Below, one piece after another: positions 18,406 through 27,904 of a DNA stretch of 64,000 nucleotides (positions within the stretch are counted from its first letter, which is position 1; each line of letters begins with the position of its first letter). The notes under the pieces were generated by a model, which was not told the DNA's origin, made no database searches, and saw only the letters and a program-made list of their open reading frames with translations. The position numbers and the translations under genes were made by a program. The stretch is from Vibrio echinoideorum (GTDB taxonomy: Bacteria; Pseudomonadota; Gammaproteobacteria; Enterobacterales; Vibrionaceae). The DNA lies in the NCBI RefSeq assembly GCF_024347455.1, contig NZ_AP025483.1, forward strand, positions 1,364,001-1,428,000. Reading direction: 5' to 3'.

Positions 18406-18570
18406 ATTATCTCCTCACCTGTATACGTCAGGTGTATTTTCGGCGCAAATTATGACATAAGTAAGACCCATTAGTTAATAGTTTGTTACCTGTTTTTGAG
18501 AGGGGGATCGATTGCAACACTAATAAAATCGATATCTTTGCGAATTGGAAAACCAAATGTGTGTGGTTGT

Positions 18571-19629
18571 TTACTGTTTTGTAACATTTTGTAAGATGTT
18601 TTTTAGCGCATTGTTCAAACGTTTCATTTCTTCGTCACATCCATGACCATCAGGGTGATAGATTTTAGAGAGTTGTTTGTATCTAATTTTAATGCTTTTC
18701 TGGTTAGGAATGGAGGTGGGTGTGTAACCAAACAGAGCACAAGCTATCTGTAATTTTTGTGTTTCCTGTGAGTTTCTCTGTTTCTTTAATTCGGTAAACA
18801 TTGCATGAAGTTGTCGTTTTTGCTGTTTTATCGTGGTGCCTTGAGCTTTTAGCTGAGCTTCAAGAGGGTGCTGTTGGTGGCTTAATGGTACAGAGTTTTG
18901 ATTTTGCTTCTTTCGAGTAATGAAAAGAGTCATGAGCACGCTTAGAAGTGCAATGCATGCGGCAATCAATAACTCATTCATCGTTACTTTTATTAGAGAA
19001 GAAGGTTGTTGCAGATCTGAATTTTGATTCACCGAAAGAGAACTAACGTTTTGTTCATGGTCATTTGAAGTACCAACACTGCTATTGAGCTGTTTGATTG
19101 AAGAGATCTGCTTTGCACGTTGTTGATTAAATTGTGCTTCCAGAATACGGTTGTAACCCTCTTCTGCGTCAGAGTTGTCTTTTAAAGCCGCTTCATACCA
19201 TAGCTGGGCTGCATCTAATGGCTGAAGTAGTGGTAAGCCTTTTTCTTCAAGTGAGGATTCATAGATTCTTGCTACCTCAACGGGGGCTCGTTTGTGACCT
19301 TGCAGTGCGGCTTTGATAAACCATTCTAATGCGCGCTTACTGTCTTGCTCTACGCCCACACCTGTTAAGTACAACCCGGCAAGCTTAAATTGCGCATCTG
19401 GATTGCCATTACCCGCTGATTGTGAATACCAATAGAATGCATCATCAATGCTGTGAGGAACATCTACGCCTAATTCATACGATTGAGCTAATTGATATTG
19501 AGCGGCTGGATCTTGGTTTTGAGCATCATGCGTCAGGTCTGCATTGCTTGCAGCATAAACGAGCTGTGTTGTAGATAACATGAAGGTTAGAAGTAGAGTT
19601 CTAAGACGTGACGATTGCAGATTTTTCAA
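18571..19629 (-). CDS. Sel1-repeat protein with TM segment and C-terminal J domain
   Basis: The protein has about 352 residues from a TTG at 19629, which gives a clean signal peptide (RLRTLLLTFMLSTTQLVYA). An in-frame GTG at 19707 would add 26 residues; neither start has a clear ribosome site. Three to four Sel1-like repeats follow (AAQYQLAQSYELG, DAQFKLAGLYLTGVGVEQD, RAPVEVARIYE). Next come a low-complexity linker, one TM helix (LLIAACIALLSVLMTLFI), a basic coiled-coil-like stretch, and a J domain ending KIYHPDGHGCDEEMKRLN with the HPD motif. The topology puts the Sel1 repeats in the periplasm and the J domain in the cytoplasm. It may recruit DnaK to a membrane complex; the partner is unknown. 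Confidence 0.72.
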   Translation of the reverse strand: MKNLQSSRLRTLLLTFMLSTTQLVYAASNADLTHDAQNQDPAAQYQLAQSYELGVDVPHSIDDAFYWYSQSAGNGNPDAQFKLAGLYLTGVGVEQDSKRALEWFIKAALQGHKRAPVEVARIYESSLEEKGLPLLQPLDAAQLWYEAALKDNSDAEEGYNRILEAQFNQQRAKQISSIKQLNSSVGTSNDHEQNVSSLSVNQNSDLQQPSSLIKVTMNELLIAACIALLSVLMTLFITRKKQNQNSVPLSHQQHPLEAQLKAQGTTIKQQKRQLHAMFTELKKQRNSQETQKLQIACALFGYTPTSIPNQKSIKIRYKQLSKIYHPDGHGCDEEMKRLNNALKNILQNVTKQ

Positions 19630-19657
19630 TGTGATAAACGTTTTCAATGTGATAAAC
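19622..19657. repeat. 18-bp direct duplication
   Basis: TTTTCAATGTGATAAAC occurs twice in tandem at the 5' end of the Sel1/J-domain gene. The two possible TTG starts sit in the two copies. Confidence 0.8.
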
Positions 19658-19814
19658 AATAGATAAGTCTCGTAAAAAGCCCAGTTGCAATATCTCAGTA
19701 TTAACACGCTATGTGGTTGTTAATTAAGCCATACCGCTTCAGGTAAACGATACGCTGACAACCAACTATATAGTGGTTATTTCAAGATAGAAAGATAACT
19801 GGGCTTGAGTCGTG

Positions 19815-20483
19815 CTACTTAAGCGGCAAGATTTGAATTTCTACGCGGCGGTTACAAGCACGACCTTGAGACGTGTTGTTATCACATAGAGGGTAACGTT
19901 CACCGTTACCACGAGCAATGGCACGGCCTGTTGCAACATCTTGGGAAATCAAGAATGCGCGAACAGATTCAGCACGACGCTCAGAAAGGATTTGGTTAGT
20001 TGATTCACTGCCAGTGCTGTCGGTATGGCCGTCGATCACTAGGCTAGTGTCAGGGTATTCTACTAAGATACGAGCAACACCACGTAGTGTGTTGTGAATG
20101 CTTGATTCCAAAGCGTAAGAGCCAGAATCAAAACCGATGCCGTTTTCTAGGCGAAGTAAAAGCTGGTTCTCACCAACACGCTCTACTTGGACACCAGAGT
20201 TCATGAGTTCTTCACGAAGTGCAGCTTCTTGTTGGTCGAAGTAGTAACCGATACCACCGCCGACAGCCGCGCCGCCTGCAGCACCAATCAAGGCACGTTT
20301 ACGACGATCTTTAGAATCGTCACCAGTAGCGACACCAGCAACGGCACCAGCGATTGCACCAATTAGAGCGCCTTGAGTTGCAGAGTTAGTCTCTGATTCG
20401 CCAGTTGTCGCGTTTTGGCGTTGAGTTGCCTGACAACCTGTTAAAGCGACAGTAAGCGCTAGGGCTAGTGTGATTTTTTTCAA
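19815..20483 (-). CDS. OmpA-family lipoprotein with glycine-zipper segment
   Basis: A 222-residue lipoprotein. The signal peptide MKKITLALALTVALTGC has the lipobox LTGC with Cys17. Two Gly/Ala zipper stretches follow (GALIGAIAGAVAGVATG and ALIGAAGGAAVGGGIGYY). A C-terminal OmpA domain (about residues 110-222) carries the peptidoglycan-binding signature DGHTDSTGSESTN with LSERRAESV and NRRVEI. It resembles E. coli YiaD. It is expected in the outer membrane, anchored to peptidoglycan. The start codon is TTG, with GGAGA eight bases upstream; the nearby ATG codons are out of frame. Confidence 0.88.
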   Translation of the reverse strand: MKKITLALALTVALTGCQATQRQNATTGESETNSATQGALIGAIAGAVAGVATGDDSKDRRKRALIGAAGGAAVGGGIGYYFDQQEAALREELMNSGVQVERVGENQLLLRLENGIGFDSGSYALESSIHNTLRGVARILVEYPDTSLVIDGHTDSTGSESTNQILSERRAESVRAFLISQDVATGRAIARGNGERYPLCDNNTSQGRACNRRVEIQILPLK

Positions 20484-20625
20484 CGTGTTTCTCCATCATG
20501 TACTTCTGTCAAACGCATGGATTGCGAATGGCAAACATATAGTCCTATAAGTATTATTGATGGTTTTAACAATGTGCTGAGGAAATGTAAAGAGCAAGCA
20601 TTATGATTTAGCTAAATGACATGCT

Positions 20626-21315
20626 CTACGATTTGGTGATTTTTTTCACTGCTTGGGCACCGCCAACTGGGCGGTTAACCGATAATTTACGACCTTTCTT
20701 CAAGCCAACTTCATAGTCTGCGGTGAGGTTCTTCATCGCTTCTCTGAGTTGTTGCTTAAAGGTTTCACGATCGATGTTTTCGAACTCTTTATCAATGTAG
20801 TTATTGATTTTGTTGTTTGATTCGTCGTCTGGAGTAATGATTGGTAACTTCTCAAGAGCACCTTCTATCCAACCAGATACGTAAGAATTAACGCGACGAG
20901 TGACTTCGAGAGTTCCTGTGCCAGACCCTGCAAAGCTGTTTCTGAATTGACCAGTATGCTCGTTTAATTCACGATAAATAATATCGAAAGCAAAGGCTGC
21001 GAAGATTGCTCGGTCGGCTTCGCCAATAAATTCCACACGTTTGAGACCTTTGTGGTTCAGTAACACAGCTTCTACGCCAAACTTAGTGTTGATACCACGA
21101 ATAACGCGCAACAGAGTCGAGCTGATATTTGCCGGCAAAAGATGACTGGATTGAGTTTTCCCCATCTTGATAAATTCAATATCGTCTTTTTCGAGACCAT
21201 ATTTCAGCATCAAGTTATGCGCCATCTTTATTGCATTGGCCGCTTCATTGACGTTCGCTGAATTTCCAAGCTCAAGACACTTGGCTATTTTCTTTAGGGC
21301 TTTTTTCTTATCCAT
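20626..21315 (-). CDS. DUF2786 domain-containing protein
   Basis: A 229-residue protein. The N-terminal KALKKIAKCLELGNSANVNEAANAIKMAHNLM matches DUF2786, a short helical module often found in phage and plasmid proteins. The middle part (FIGEADRAIFAAFAFDIIYRELNE, YVSGWIEGA) matches the region that usually follows it. The function is unknown. The gene stands alone; no other mobile-element genes are nearby. The tail is basic (KKGRKLSVNRPVGG), which may indicate nucleic-acid contact. Confidence 0.78.
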   Translation of the reverse strand: MDKKKALKKIAKCLELGNSANVNEAANAIKMAHNLMLKYGLEKDDIEFIKMGKTQSSHLLPANISSTLLRVIRGINTKFGVEAVLLNHKGLKRVEFIGEADRAIFAAFAFDIIYRELNEHTGQFRNSFAGSGTGTLEVTRRVNSYVSGWIEGALEKLPIITPDDESNNKINNYIDKEFENIDRETFKQQLREAMKNLTADYEVGLKKGRKLSVNRPVGGAQAVKKITKS

Positions 21316-21455
21316 CGACTACTTAATCATTACCGCAAATTTTGAAAAGTCCGACATTTTACATGTTTTGCTATCTAACAGAAAGCCTAAACTCGTTTGG
21401 ATATCATTAAAAAGGTTCTGGAGGGTGTGTAAAAGGTAATGTTGAGAGGCTATAT

Positions 21456-21487
21456 AAAAACGCCATCAAGAGTATTGATGGCGTTCG
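21456..21487 (-). terminator. Terminator of DUF3334 gene
   Basis: The stem AACGCCATCAA/TTGATGGCGTT with a 5-base loop is followed on the minus strand by a T-run. Confidence 0.8.
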
Positions 21488-21524
21488 TGACACGATTTGT
21501 CAGAATGACTAGAGTTTTAGCTAA

Positions 21525-22208
21525 CTAGATTCCAAGTTCATCAAGTAAATCTGCTGCAGAATCATTGCCTAAGCTTTGTGTTGGCTTCTTCGCTTCCTGC
21601 ATTTTTTTCTGAGTCGCTTCTAAGATGCTGTCTGGACATTCGTCCTCGGCGATTTCAAATTCTTCCAATTGGATGAATTCTGTCTTATCCATTGCAAGCT
21701 CTAGGTAGAAGATGTTGTTGTTTTCAGTCGAGAAGGTGACACGACGAGCTTGTGGGCGATCGAGGTTAGTATCAACAGAAAGGTTCACTTGTTTGTTGAG
21801 TGCTAGCATTTTTGGTTGATTTTGCGTGATGTTGGTTTGCAGTTCTTTACGAATCTTGTTCGTGAAATCACCGACAAGCTGGTTCATTAACTCACCCAAT
21901 ACATCGCCTACTTCGTCTGAGGTGTGCAGTACGGCTAATTCATCTTCTGGCATGCCCATGTTACGCATGTAATTGGTGTAGATCTCTAACGCCGCTTTTG
22001 ACGTAAAATTGATAACAACAAGACCAGAGAAGCCACCGTCAAATAAGACGAAACAACCAAAATCTGGCTTCAGGCTCGTTTTGTTGATCTTTTGAACCAT
22101 AGCTGAATAGGACACTTGAGAAGCCGTCGCTGAAGTGAGTACGCTTGAGACTGATTGGCATAGCTTAAGAAGAATATCTTCAGTTGTGACTGTTTTGTTT
22201 TTTTTCAT
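21525..22208 (-). CDS. DUF3334 family protein (CheX/CheC-like fold likely)
   Basis: A 227-residue protein matching the DUF3334 family. The segment GFSGLVVINFTSKAALEIYTNYM, followed by LHTSDEVGDVLGELMNQLVGDFTNKI, resembles the CheC/CheX/FliY architecture, in which E..N pairs in such helices dephosphorylate CheY. That comparison is my inference. The protein is soluble, with an acidic C-terminus. It is monocistronic with its own terminator. Confidence 0.75.
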   Translation of the reverse strand: MKKNKTVTTEDILLKLCQSVSSVLTSATASQVSYSAMVQKINKTSLKPDFGCFVLFDGGFSGLVVINFTSKAALEIYTNYMRNMGMPEDELAVLHTSDEVGDVLGELMNQLVGDFTNKIRKELQTNITQNQPKMLALNKQVNLSVDTNLDRPQARRVTFSTENNNIFYLELAMDKTEFIQLEEFEIAEDECPDSILEATQKKMQEAKKPTQSLGNDSAADLLDELGI

Positions 22209-22430
22209 TGTGATGCGCTCATGGAGATGTCTTTAACAAAATGTTATTCAGTATATTGTGACTGAATCAAGACGAAAGTGACTATTTCTCCATTCTTGCA
22301 TTGAGATTCTGATTTGATCACCTTTTTATATGATCTTAATAGTAGTAAAGTGACGAAATTCAAAGAAAATTACTAAAAATCTCAGATAACCCAATGCTGA
22401 TAGGATCAGCGAAGTAGGGGCAGGAAGCAA

Positions 22431-25400
22431 ATGTTACCAAGACTTCAACTCAATGCTGATGTCGATCCAGTTGTCGTACGCTTTTTAGATGAACTAAAAA
22501 CAGCGGGCTTTACTGGCGACATTGAATCTCAATATTCTAGCCGTTTGGCTGTGGCGACTGATAACAGTGTTTATCAGCAATTGCCGCAAGCGGTCATTCT
22601 TCCCAAGACAACACACGATGTTGTATTGGTCGGTAAAGTGGGTGCCAAATCCGCTTACGAACGTGTGACCTTTTCTCCTCGCGGAGGCGGTACCGGAACT
22701 AACGGTCAATCGTTAACAAAAGGTGTCGTGGTTGACCTTTCGCGGTACATGAACAAGGTTCTTGAGATAAACGAGAAAGAGGGCTGGGTAAGAGTTCAGT
22801 CTGGCGTCGTTAAAGACCAATTGAATGATGCAGTACGTCCCTACGGTTATTTTTTCTCTCCTGACCTATCAACCAGTAACCGAGCAACCTTAGGTGGCAT
22901 GATCAACACCGATGCTTCGGGCCAAGGTTCATTGAAGTACGGCAAAACGTCAGATCATGTTCTATCACTGCAAGCGGTGTTTGCCGATGGTTCATGCTTA
23001 GAATCTGATTTATCACATGGCTTGCCAGTTGAAGGTGAATTTGCGCACCAGGCACTTGCGGTTACTGAGGCGGTGTGTCGAGATAAACGCGCTCAAATCT
23101 TGAATAAATTCCCACCGCTGAACCGTTTCTTAACAGGTTACGACCTAAAGAACGCAATCAACGAACAAGACGACAGCTTCGACTTGACTCGCGTCCTATG
23201 CGGCGCGGAAGGCTCATTAGCCTTCATTACGGAAGCAAAGCTCAACCTCACGCCGATTCCAAAAGCGCGCACACTGGTCAACGTTAAATACAACACGTTT
23301 GATTCTGCGCTACGTAATGCTCCGTTCATGGTAGAAGCGAAAGCGTTATCAGTAGAGACTGTCGATTCAAGAGTATTGAACTTAGCGAAGCAAGACATTG
23401 TGTGGCACACCGTGAGCGATTTGCTTATGGATGTTCCAAACAAAGAGATGCTAGGCATCAATATGGTTGAGTTTGCAGGCCAAGATGAAGCGGAAGTCGA
23501 ACAACAAGTCCAAGCGTTAACTGCTCAACTTGAAAGCATGCTTGAAACCGAAGAAGCGGGTGTCATTGGTTTCCAAGTGTGCAGTGATTTGGCGAGCATT
23601 GGCCGAATCTACAACATGCGTAAGAAAGCGGTGGGTTTATTAGGTGCGGCTAAAGGCCGAGCTAAGCCGGTCGCTTTTGCTGAAGATACCTGTGTACCAC
23701 CGGAAAACTTGGCCGACTTCATTTCTGAATTTAGAGTATTACTCGATTCAAAAGAGTTGAACTATGGCATGTTTGGTCACGTGGATGCGGGCGTACTGCA
23801 TGTTCGTCCGGCTTTAGATTTGTGTGACCCGATGCAAGAAGCATTAATGCACGAAGTCTCTGATGAAGTGGTTAAGCTGGTGGCGAAATACGGCGGCTTG
23901 ATGTGGGGGGAGCACGGAAAAGGCTTCCGCTCTGAGTATGGCCCAGACTTCTTCGGTGAAGAACTGTTTACCGAATTAAGACGTGTTAAAGCAGCGTTCG
24001 ACCCGCACAACAAGATGAACCCAGGCAAGATCTGTACGCCGTTAGAAAGCGACGCTGAATTGGTGAAAGTGACCGATACCAAGCGTGGTTTCTACGACCG
24101 TCAGATCGACGTACAAGTTCGTGATAGCTTCAAACAAGCGATGGAATGTAACGGCAACGGTTTGTGCTTCAACTACGATACGAGCTCGCCAATGTGTCCT
24201 TCGATGAAAGTTACGGCTGACCGTCGTCACTCACCAAAAGGCCGCGCAGGCTTGGTAAGAGAGTGGCTTCGTCAGTTAACTGAGCAAGGCGTCGATATTC
24301 TCGATTTAGAGCAAGAAGCGCTGAAAGACAATACTCCGGTCAAAACCATGATTGATCGCGTTCGCAATACCATGAACAAACGTCATGAATACGATTTCTC
24401 TCATGAAGTTCACGAAGCGATGAATGGCTGTCTTGCATGTAAAGCGTGTGCGAGCCAATGTCCGATCAAAGTTGATGTTCCTAGTTTCCGCTCTCGATTC
24501 TTAAACATCTATTACTCGCGTTACCAACGCCCAGCAAAAGACTATTTAGTTGCCAACATTGAAACCATGCTGCCGCTGATGGCGAAAGCGCCGAAAGTTG
24601 TGAACGCAGCATTGGGTCAAAAGTGGATACAAACCGCAACGGCTAAAACGGTCGGTTATGTTGATGCACCACTGATGTCGGTGCCTACGCTAAAAAATCG
24701 TTTGGCGAGCAAAGAGCTGCAACTTTTCGACTTGCAGTACTTAGAAGGCTTGTCTTCTGATCAGAAGAAACAGCATGTGTTAATCGTTCAAGACCCGTTT
24801 ACTAGCTTTTATGATGCAGAAGTGGTTGAAGACTTCGTTACTCTGGCTCAGAAGCTTGGTAAAACACCGGTACTACTGCCGTTCAAACCCAATGGAAAAG
24901 CGCTGCACATTAAAGGTTTCTTAAATCGTTTTGCACGTGAGGCGAAATCTACATCGGATTTCTTGTCGATGGTGGCGGATATCGGTATTCCTCTAGTGGG
25001 TGTCGATCCGGCACTGGTACTTTGTTACCGCGATGAATACGTCGAGATTTTGGCTGACAAGCGTGGAGATTTTGATGTACTAACGGTGCACGAATGGTTG
25101 CTACCATCACTAGGTGAGTTTGAAGAGCGCTCTGTAAGTGAAGAAATGTGGTACTTGTTCGCTCACTGTACTGAGAAGACCAAAATGCCGAACGCTGAAA
25201 AAGAGTGGGGGGCCATTTTCAAACACTTTGGTGCTGCGTTAACCAGCGTTCCTGTCGGTTGTTGCGGTATGGCAGGTACCTTTGGTCACGAAGTCGATAA
25301 GTTGCAAATGTCGAAAGATATATACGGTTTAAGCTGGAAGCCTCAAATGCAGGACTTACCAAAAGATCGCTGCTTAGTAACGGGTTATTCCTGCCGTAGC

Positions 25401-25466
25401 CAAGTGAAGCGCTTTGAAGGTGAAAAGCTTGCACACCCATTACAGGCGTTAGCCAAAATTCTTTAA
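22431..25466 (+). CDS. ydiJ: FAD- and Fe-S-binding dehydrogenase (YdiJ type, D-2-hydroxyglutarate dehydrogenase)
   Basis: A 1,011-residue fusion similar in length and order to E. coli YdiJ, reported as a D-2-hydroxyglutarate dehydrogenase. The N-terminal PCMH FAD domain has PRGGGTGTNGQSLTKG and SNRATLGGMINTDASGQGS. An FAD-oxidase C-terminal domain includes YGMFGHVDAGVLHVRP and GEHGKGFRSEYG. An Fe-S region around residue 665 (CLACKACASQCPIKVD) and a C-terminal CCG-type segment (VGCCGMAGTFGHE) complete it. It probably passes electrons to the respiratory chain at the inner membrane face. It is monocistronic with its own terminator. Confidence 0.9.
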   Translation: MLPRLQLNADVDPVVVRFLDELKTAGFTGDIESQYSSRLAVATDNSVYQQLPQAVILPKTTHDVVLVGKVGAKSAYERVTFSPRGGGTGTNGQSLTKGVVVDLSRYMNKVLEINEKEGWVRVQSGVVKDQLNDAVRPYGYFFSPDLSTSNRATLGGMINTDASGQGSLKYGKTSDHVLSLQAVFADGSCLESDLSHGLPVEGEFAHQALAVTEAVCRDKRAQILNKFPPLNRFLTGYDLKNAINEQDDSFDLTRVLCGAEGSLAFITEAKLNLTPIPKARTLVNVKYNTFDSALRNAPFMVEAKALSVETVDSRVLNLAKQDIVWHTVSDLLMDVPNKEMLGINMVEFAGQDEAEVEQQVQALTAQLESMLETEEAGVIGFQVCSDLASIGRIYNMRKKAVGLLGAAKGRAKPVAFAEDTCVPPENLADFISEFRVLLDSKELNYGMFGHVDAGVLHVRPALDLCDPMQEALMHEVSDEVVKLVAKYGGLMWGEHGKGFRSEYGPDFFGEELFTELRRVKAAFDPHNKMNPGKICTPLESDAELVKVTDTKRGFYDRQIDVQVRDSFKQAMECNGNGLCFNYDTSSPMCPSMKVTADRRHSPKGRAGLVREWLRQLTEQGVDILDLEQEALKDNTPVKTMIDRVRNTMNKRHEYDFSHEVHEAMNGCLACKACASQCPIKVDVPSFRSRFLNIYYSRYQRPAKDYLVANIETMLPLMAKAPKVVNAALGQKWIQTATAKTVGYVDAPLMSVPTLKNRLASKELQLFDLQYLEGLSSDQKKQHVLIVQDPFTSFYDAEVVEDFVTLAQKLGKTPVLLPFKPNGKALHIKGFLNRFAREAKSTSDFLSMVADIGIPLVGVDPALVLCYRDEYVEILADKRGDFDVLTVHEWLLPSLGEFEERSVSEEMWYLFAHCTEKTKMPNAEKEWGAIFKHFGAALTSVPVGCCGMAGTFGHEVDKLQMSKDIYGLSWKPQMQDLPKDRCLVTGYSCRSQVKRFEGEKLAHPLQALAKIL

Positions 25467-25473
25467 TACATTT

Positions 25474-25499
25474 AGCCCAGCAATTGCTGGGCTTTTTTC
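25474..25499 (+). terminator. Terminator of ydiJ-type gene
   Basis: The perfect stem AGCCCAGCAATTGCTGGGCT is followed by six T. Confidence 0.9.
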
Positions 25500-25532
25500 T
25501 AAACTAACAAAGGAATGTTAAGAAGGAAAAAT

Positions 25533-25994
25533 ATGAAATTTCTAGAATTAAAAGTCCCACCCGTTGCTCTGTTTATATTGATATTCGTCGCATCTTATTT
25601 CAGTGCTCATCAGCTAAGTACAGGAGCGGTATTACTACCTTACAAGATCATCGTTTTAGGGGGCGGAATTGCATTGAGTGGTGTGGTTGGATTAGCCGGT
25701 ATATGGGAGTTTCGAAAACAGAAAACCACCGTTAACCCGATTAAAGTAGAAACCGCTTCTTCGGTCGTGGACAGTGGTATTTTTGGTTACACACGAAACC
25801 CAATGTATCTAGGGTTATTCATCCTACTGTTTTGCTTTGGCTACTTCTTCCAAAACCTGTTCAGTGTTTTACTCAGTTTTGTATTCGTAATGTATATGAA
25901 TCAGTTCCAAATTAAGCCAGAAGAATGTGCTCTAGAGCAATTATTCGGTGCGGAATATGTTGATTACAAACAAAAGGTTAGACGCTGGATCTGA
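25533..25994 (+). CDS. Isoprenylcysteine methyltransferase-like membrane protein
   Basis: A 153-residue protein with about four TM helices. The signature GYTRNPMYLGLFILLF followed by PEECALEQLFGAEYVDYKQKVRRWI matches the phospholipid/isoprenylcysteine methyltransferase superfamily (PF04191 and relatives), in which RNPMY and the late E-x-x-L-x-x-x-F-G-x-x-Y motif bind S-adenosylmethionine. The substrate is unknown in bacteria. The ATG at 25533 has AAGGA upstream. The gene lies 33 bases after a terminator, so it has its own promoter or depends on readthrough. Confidence 0.8.
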   Translation: MKFLELKVPPVALFILIFVASYFSAHQLSTGAVLLPYKIIVLGGGIALSGVVGLAGIWEFRKQKTTVNPIKVETASSVVDSGIFGYTRNPMYLGLFILLFCFGYFFQNLFSVLLSFVFVMYMNQFQIKPEECALEQLFGAEYVDYKQKVRRWI

Positions 25995-26043
25995 TGTGTA
26001 TTCAGATACAACTAAGTGATTAGATAAGAATTATTATCGTTTG

Positions 26044-26059
26044 GTTGATCTATATCACA
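26044..26059. promoter_or_regulatory. Possible CRP site upstream of protease gene
   Basis: GTTGATCTATATCACA matches the CRP palindrome TGTGATCTAGATCACA at 13 of 16 positions, with one perfect half-site (ATCACA). It lies 80 bases before the protease start codon. Confidence 0.4.
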
Positions 26060-26139
26060 AATTAATGTGGTTTTAGTTTCATATTGATTTTTTATAAAAT
26101 AGTCTGCGCTTCATTATTAAAATGAATAAAGGCTAGGTA

Positions 26140-27783
26140 ATGAAAATTGTTCAGGCGAAATGGTTGTCGCTAGGTGTCTGTGTAGTGAGTCTGTCTTCAA
26201 CGTCGGTGTTGGCAGATGTTTCAGCTCGAATTATAAACGGTAAAGAAGCAACACAAGGGAATTGGCCATTTATGGCTGCGCTAGTCTCAAGGAACGTGAA
26301 CGCTTATGACGGTCAGTTTTGTGGTGCGAGTTTTATTGGTGAACAATACGTATTAACTGCAGCCCACTGTGTAGACGCGATTGGCAGTGAAGATTTAGAT
26401 GTGGTGATCGGTGAATCAAACCTCTCTTCAACTGAAGCTAAGTATCGTCGATACCGTGTACGTAATATTTATATGCATAATTATTACGATCCATCAAGAA
26501 TGAGTAATGATATTGCTATTATTGAACTTGATGAAAAGCCATCACAGTCTCTGGTTAACCTGGTCGATGGTTATACTCGTGGTAACTTGAACGCTGGCGA
26601 AATGCTAACGGTAATGGGTTGGGGTGATCAGAATTCCTCAGAAGATGTGTACTCGTCGAAGAGCGAACTGTACCAAGTTAATGTTCCTTTGGTTAACCAG
26701 ATCGAATGCAATAATGTTCCTTACCGTGGATATTCCTCCATTGGAGATGATGCTTTTTGTGCTGGTTACAGTGATGGTGGCTATGATTCATGTCAAGGTG
26801 ACAGTGGTGGTCCAATTGTTATTTCGAGCAATGGAAAATATGAACAACTGGGTATTGTAAGTTGGGGTGAGGGTTGTGCGCAGGCTGGCGCTTACGGTGT
26901 CTATACTAATATCAGTCATTTTGACGATTGGATTGATGAGCAGACCATGGGTTTTAGTTACCGTCCAGCCGAAATGCTAGGCGTAAGATCATTGGGAGAA
27001 AACTCTCACGTATTTAAATTTCATAACCAATCTGATCAAACAGTTGTAGTCACTCAAATTTCTCCTACTTCTGCTACGAATATAGCCATCGCTCATAATG
27101 GATGCCAAGGTTTAGCTATGTCTCAATGGCAAGTTTGCGAAGTTATTGTTAATTACAATATAGACTCTGTTGGTGAGCATGAATTTGGCATTGATGTTCA
27201 AACTGACGCATTAGTAGGTACTGTTACTTCAAAGGCTTCTGTAATAGGGGCAAGCATTGCAACGAGTGCCATGGCGGCTTTAGGGGACGTACCTAACAGT
27301 GGCGCTTATAATACTGAAATTTGGGATGTAGAAGGACGAATTATAGCTTCACCATCCATTGGTAATGGTGAATCAACAACCTTCATAGTTGAGGGCATTC
27401 CTAGTGGCACGGTTTCGTTTGATCTCACTGCATCGACGGAAGAGCAGTATGATTTTGTTGAGCTCTACAGCAATGGTAAAAAAATAGACAGAGTATCAGG
27501 TAAGTTTTCTGGCTCAGTCAATCTGCCGTTGGTTAGAGATGCTGATAACAGCTTTATGATTAGATATGTTAAAGATTGGTATGGCTCTGAAGGGAACGAC
27601 AGAGTGATAATTAAAAACTTCACGTACAGCGAAGAGATAAAGATATCTAAGTCTGAGGGAACACAGAACGCAAAAAGCTCAGGTGGCGGCAGTGGTGGTT
27701 CACTGGCTTGGCATTGGTTACTCGTCCTTTTCGGTGGTTTGATTGTACGAAAGTTACCTTCGCCACTGAAGTTCAAAAATTAA
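26140..27783 (+). CDS. Secreted trypsin-like serine protease with GlyGly-CTERM (Ves family)
   Basis: A 547-residue S1-family protease. A signal peptide (cleavage near VLADVSA) and an activation-type N-terminus RIINGKEATQGNWPFMAAL lead into the catalytic triad: His in LTAAHCVDA, Asp in MSNDIAIIEL and Ser in CQGDSGGPIV. DSCQGD places Asp at the base of the specificity pocket, so trypsin-like cleavage after Arg/Lys is expected. A beta-rich middle domain (about 280-500) follows. A Ser/Gly linker GGGSGGS, a TM helix and a basic end (IVRKLPS) form a GlyGly-CTERM, the rhombosortase-processed tail of type II secreted surface proteins, as in V. cholerae VesA/B/C. The gene is monocistronic. Confidence 0.9.
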   Translation: MKIVQAKWLSLGVCVVSLSSTSVLADVSARIINGKEATQGNWPFMAALVSRNVNAYDGQFCGASFIGEQYVLTAAHCVDAIGSEDLDVVIGESNLSSTEAKYRRYRVRNIYMHNYYDPSRMSNDIAIIELDEKPSQSLVNLVDGYTRGNLNAGEMLTVMGWGDQNSSEDVYSSKSELYQVNVPLVNQIECNNVPYRGYSSIGDDAFCAGYSDGGYDSCQGDSGGPIVISSNGKYEQLGIVSWGEGCAQAGAYGVYTNISHFDDWIDEQTMGFSYRPAEMLGVRSLGENSHVFKFHNQSDQTVVVTQISPTSATNIAIAHNGCQGLAMSQWQVCEVIVNYNIDSVGEHEFGIDVQTDALVGTVTSKASVIGASIATSAMAALGDVPNSGAYNTEIWDVEGRIIASPSIGNGESTTFIVEGIPSGTVSFDLTASTEEQYDFVELYSNGKKIDRVSGKFSGSVNLPLVRDADNSFMIRYVKDWYGSEGNDRVIIKNFTYSEEIKISKSEGTQNAKSSGGGSGGSLAWHWLLVLFGGLIVRKLPSPLKFKN

Positions 27784-27815
27784 CTAGTACAAATATAATT
27801 TGATGGTTAAAAACT

Positions 27816-27851
27816 AAAAAGCCCAGCTTGAGGATATCAAGCTGGGCTTTA
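27816..27851. terminator. Bidirectional terminator
   Basis: AAAGCCCAGCTTGA and TCAAGCTGGGCTTT form a 14-bp stem between the convergent protease and DUF3581 genes. Confidence 0.88.
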
Positions 27852-27904
27852 TTGATGTTGTTCTAGAGTTTATTTACAGCAAGATGTGTAAATAAGGATG
27901 CTGA

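Noticed and set aside
20626..21315. A prophage or plasmid remnant around the DUF2786 gene.
   Set aside because: The neighbours are ordinary chromosomal genes, and no integrase, attachment repeat or phage structural gene is visible.
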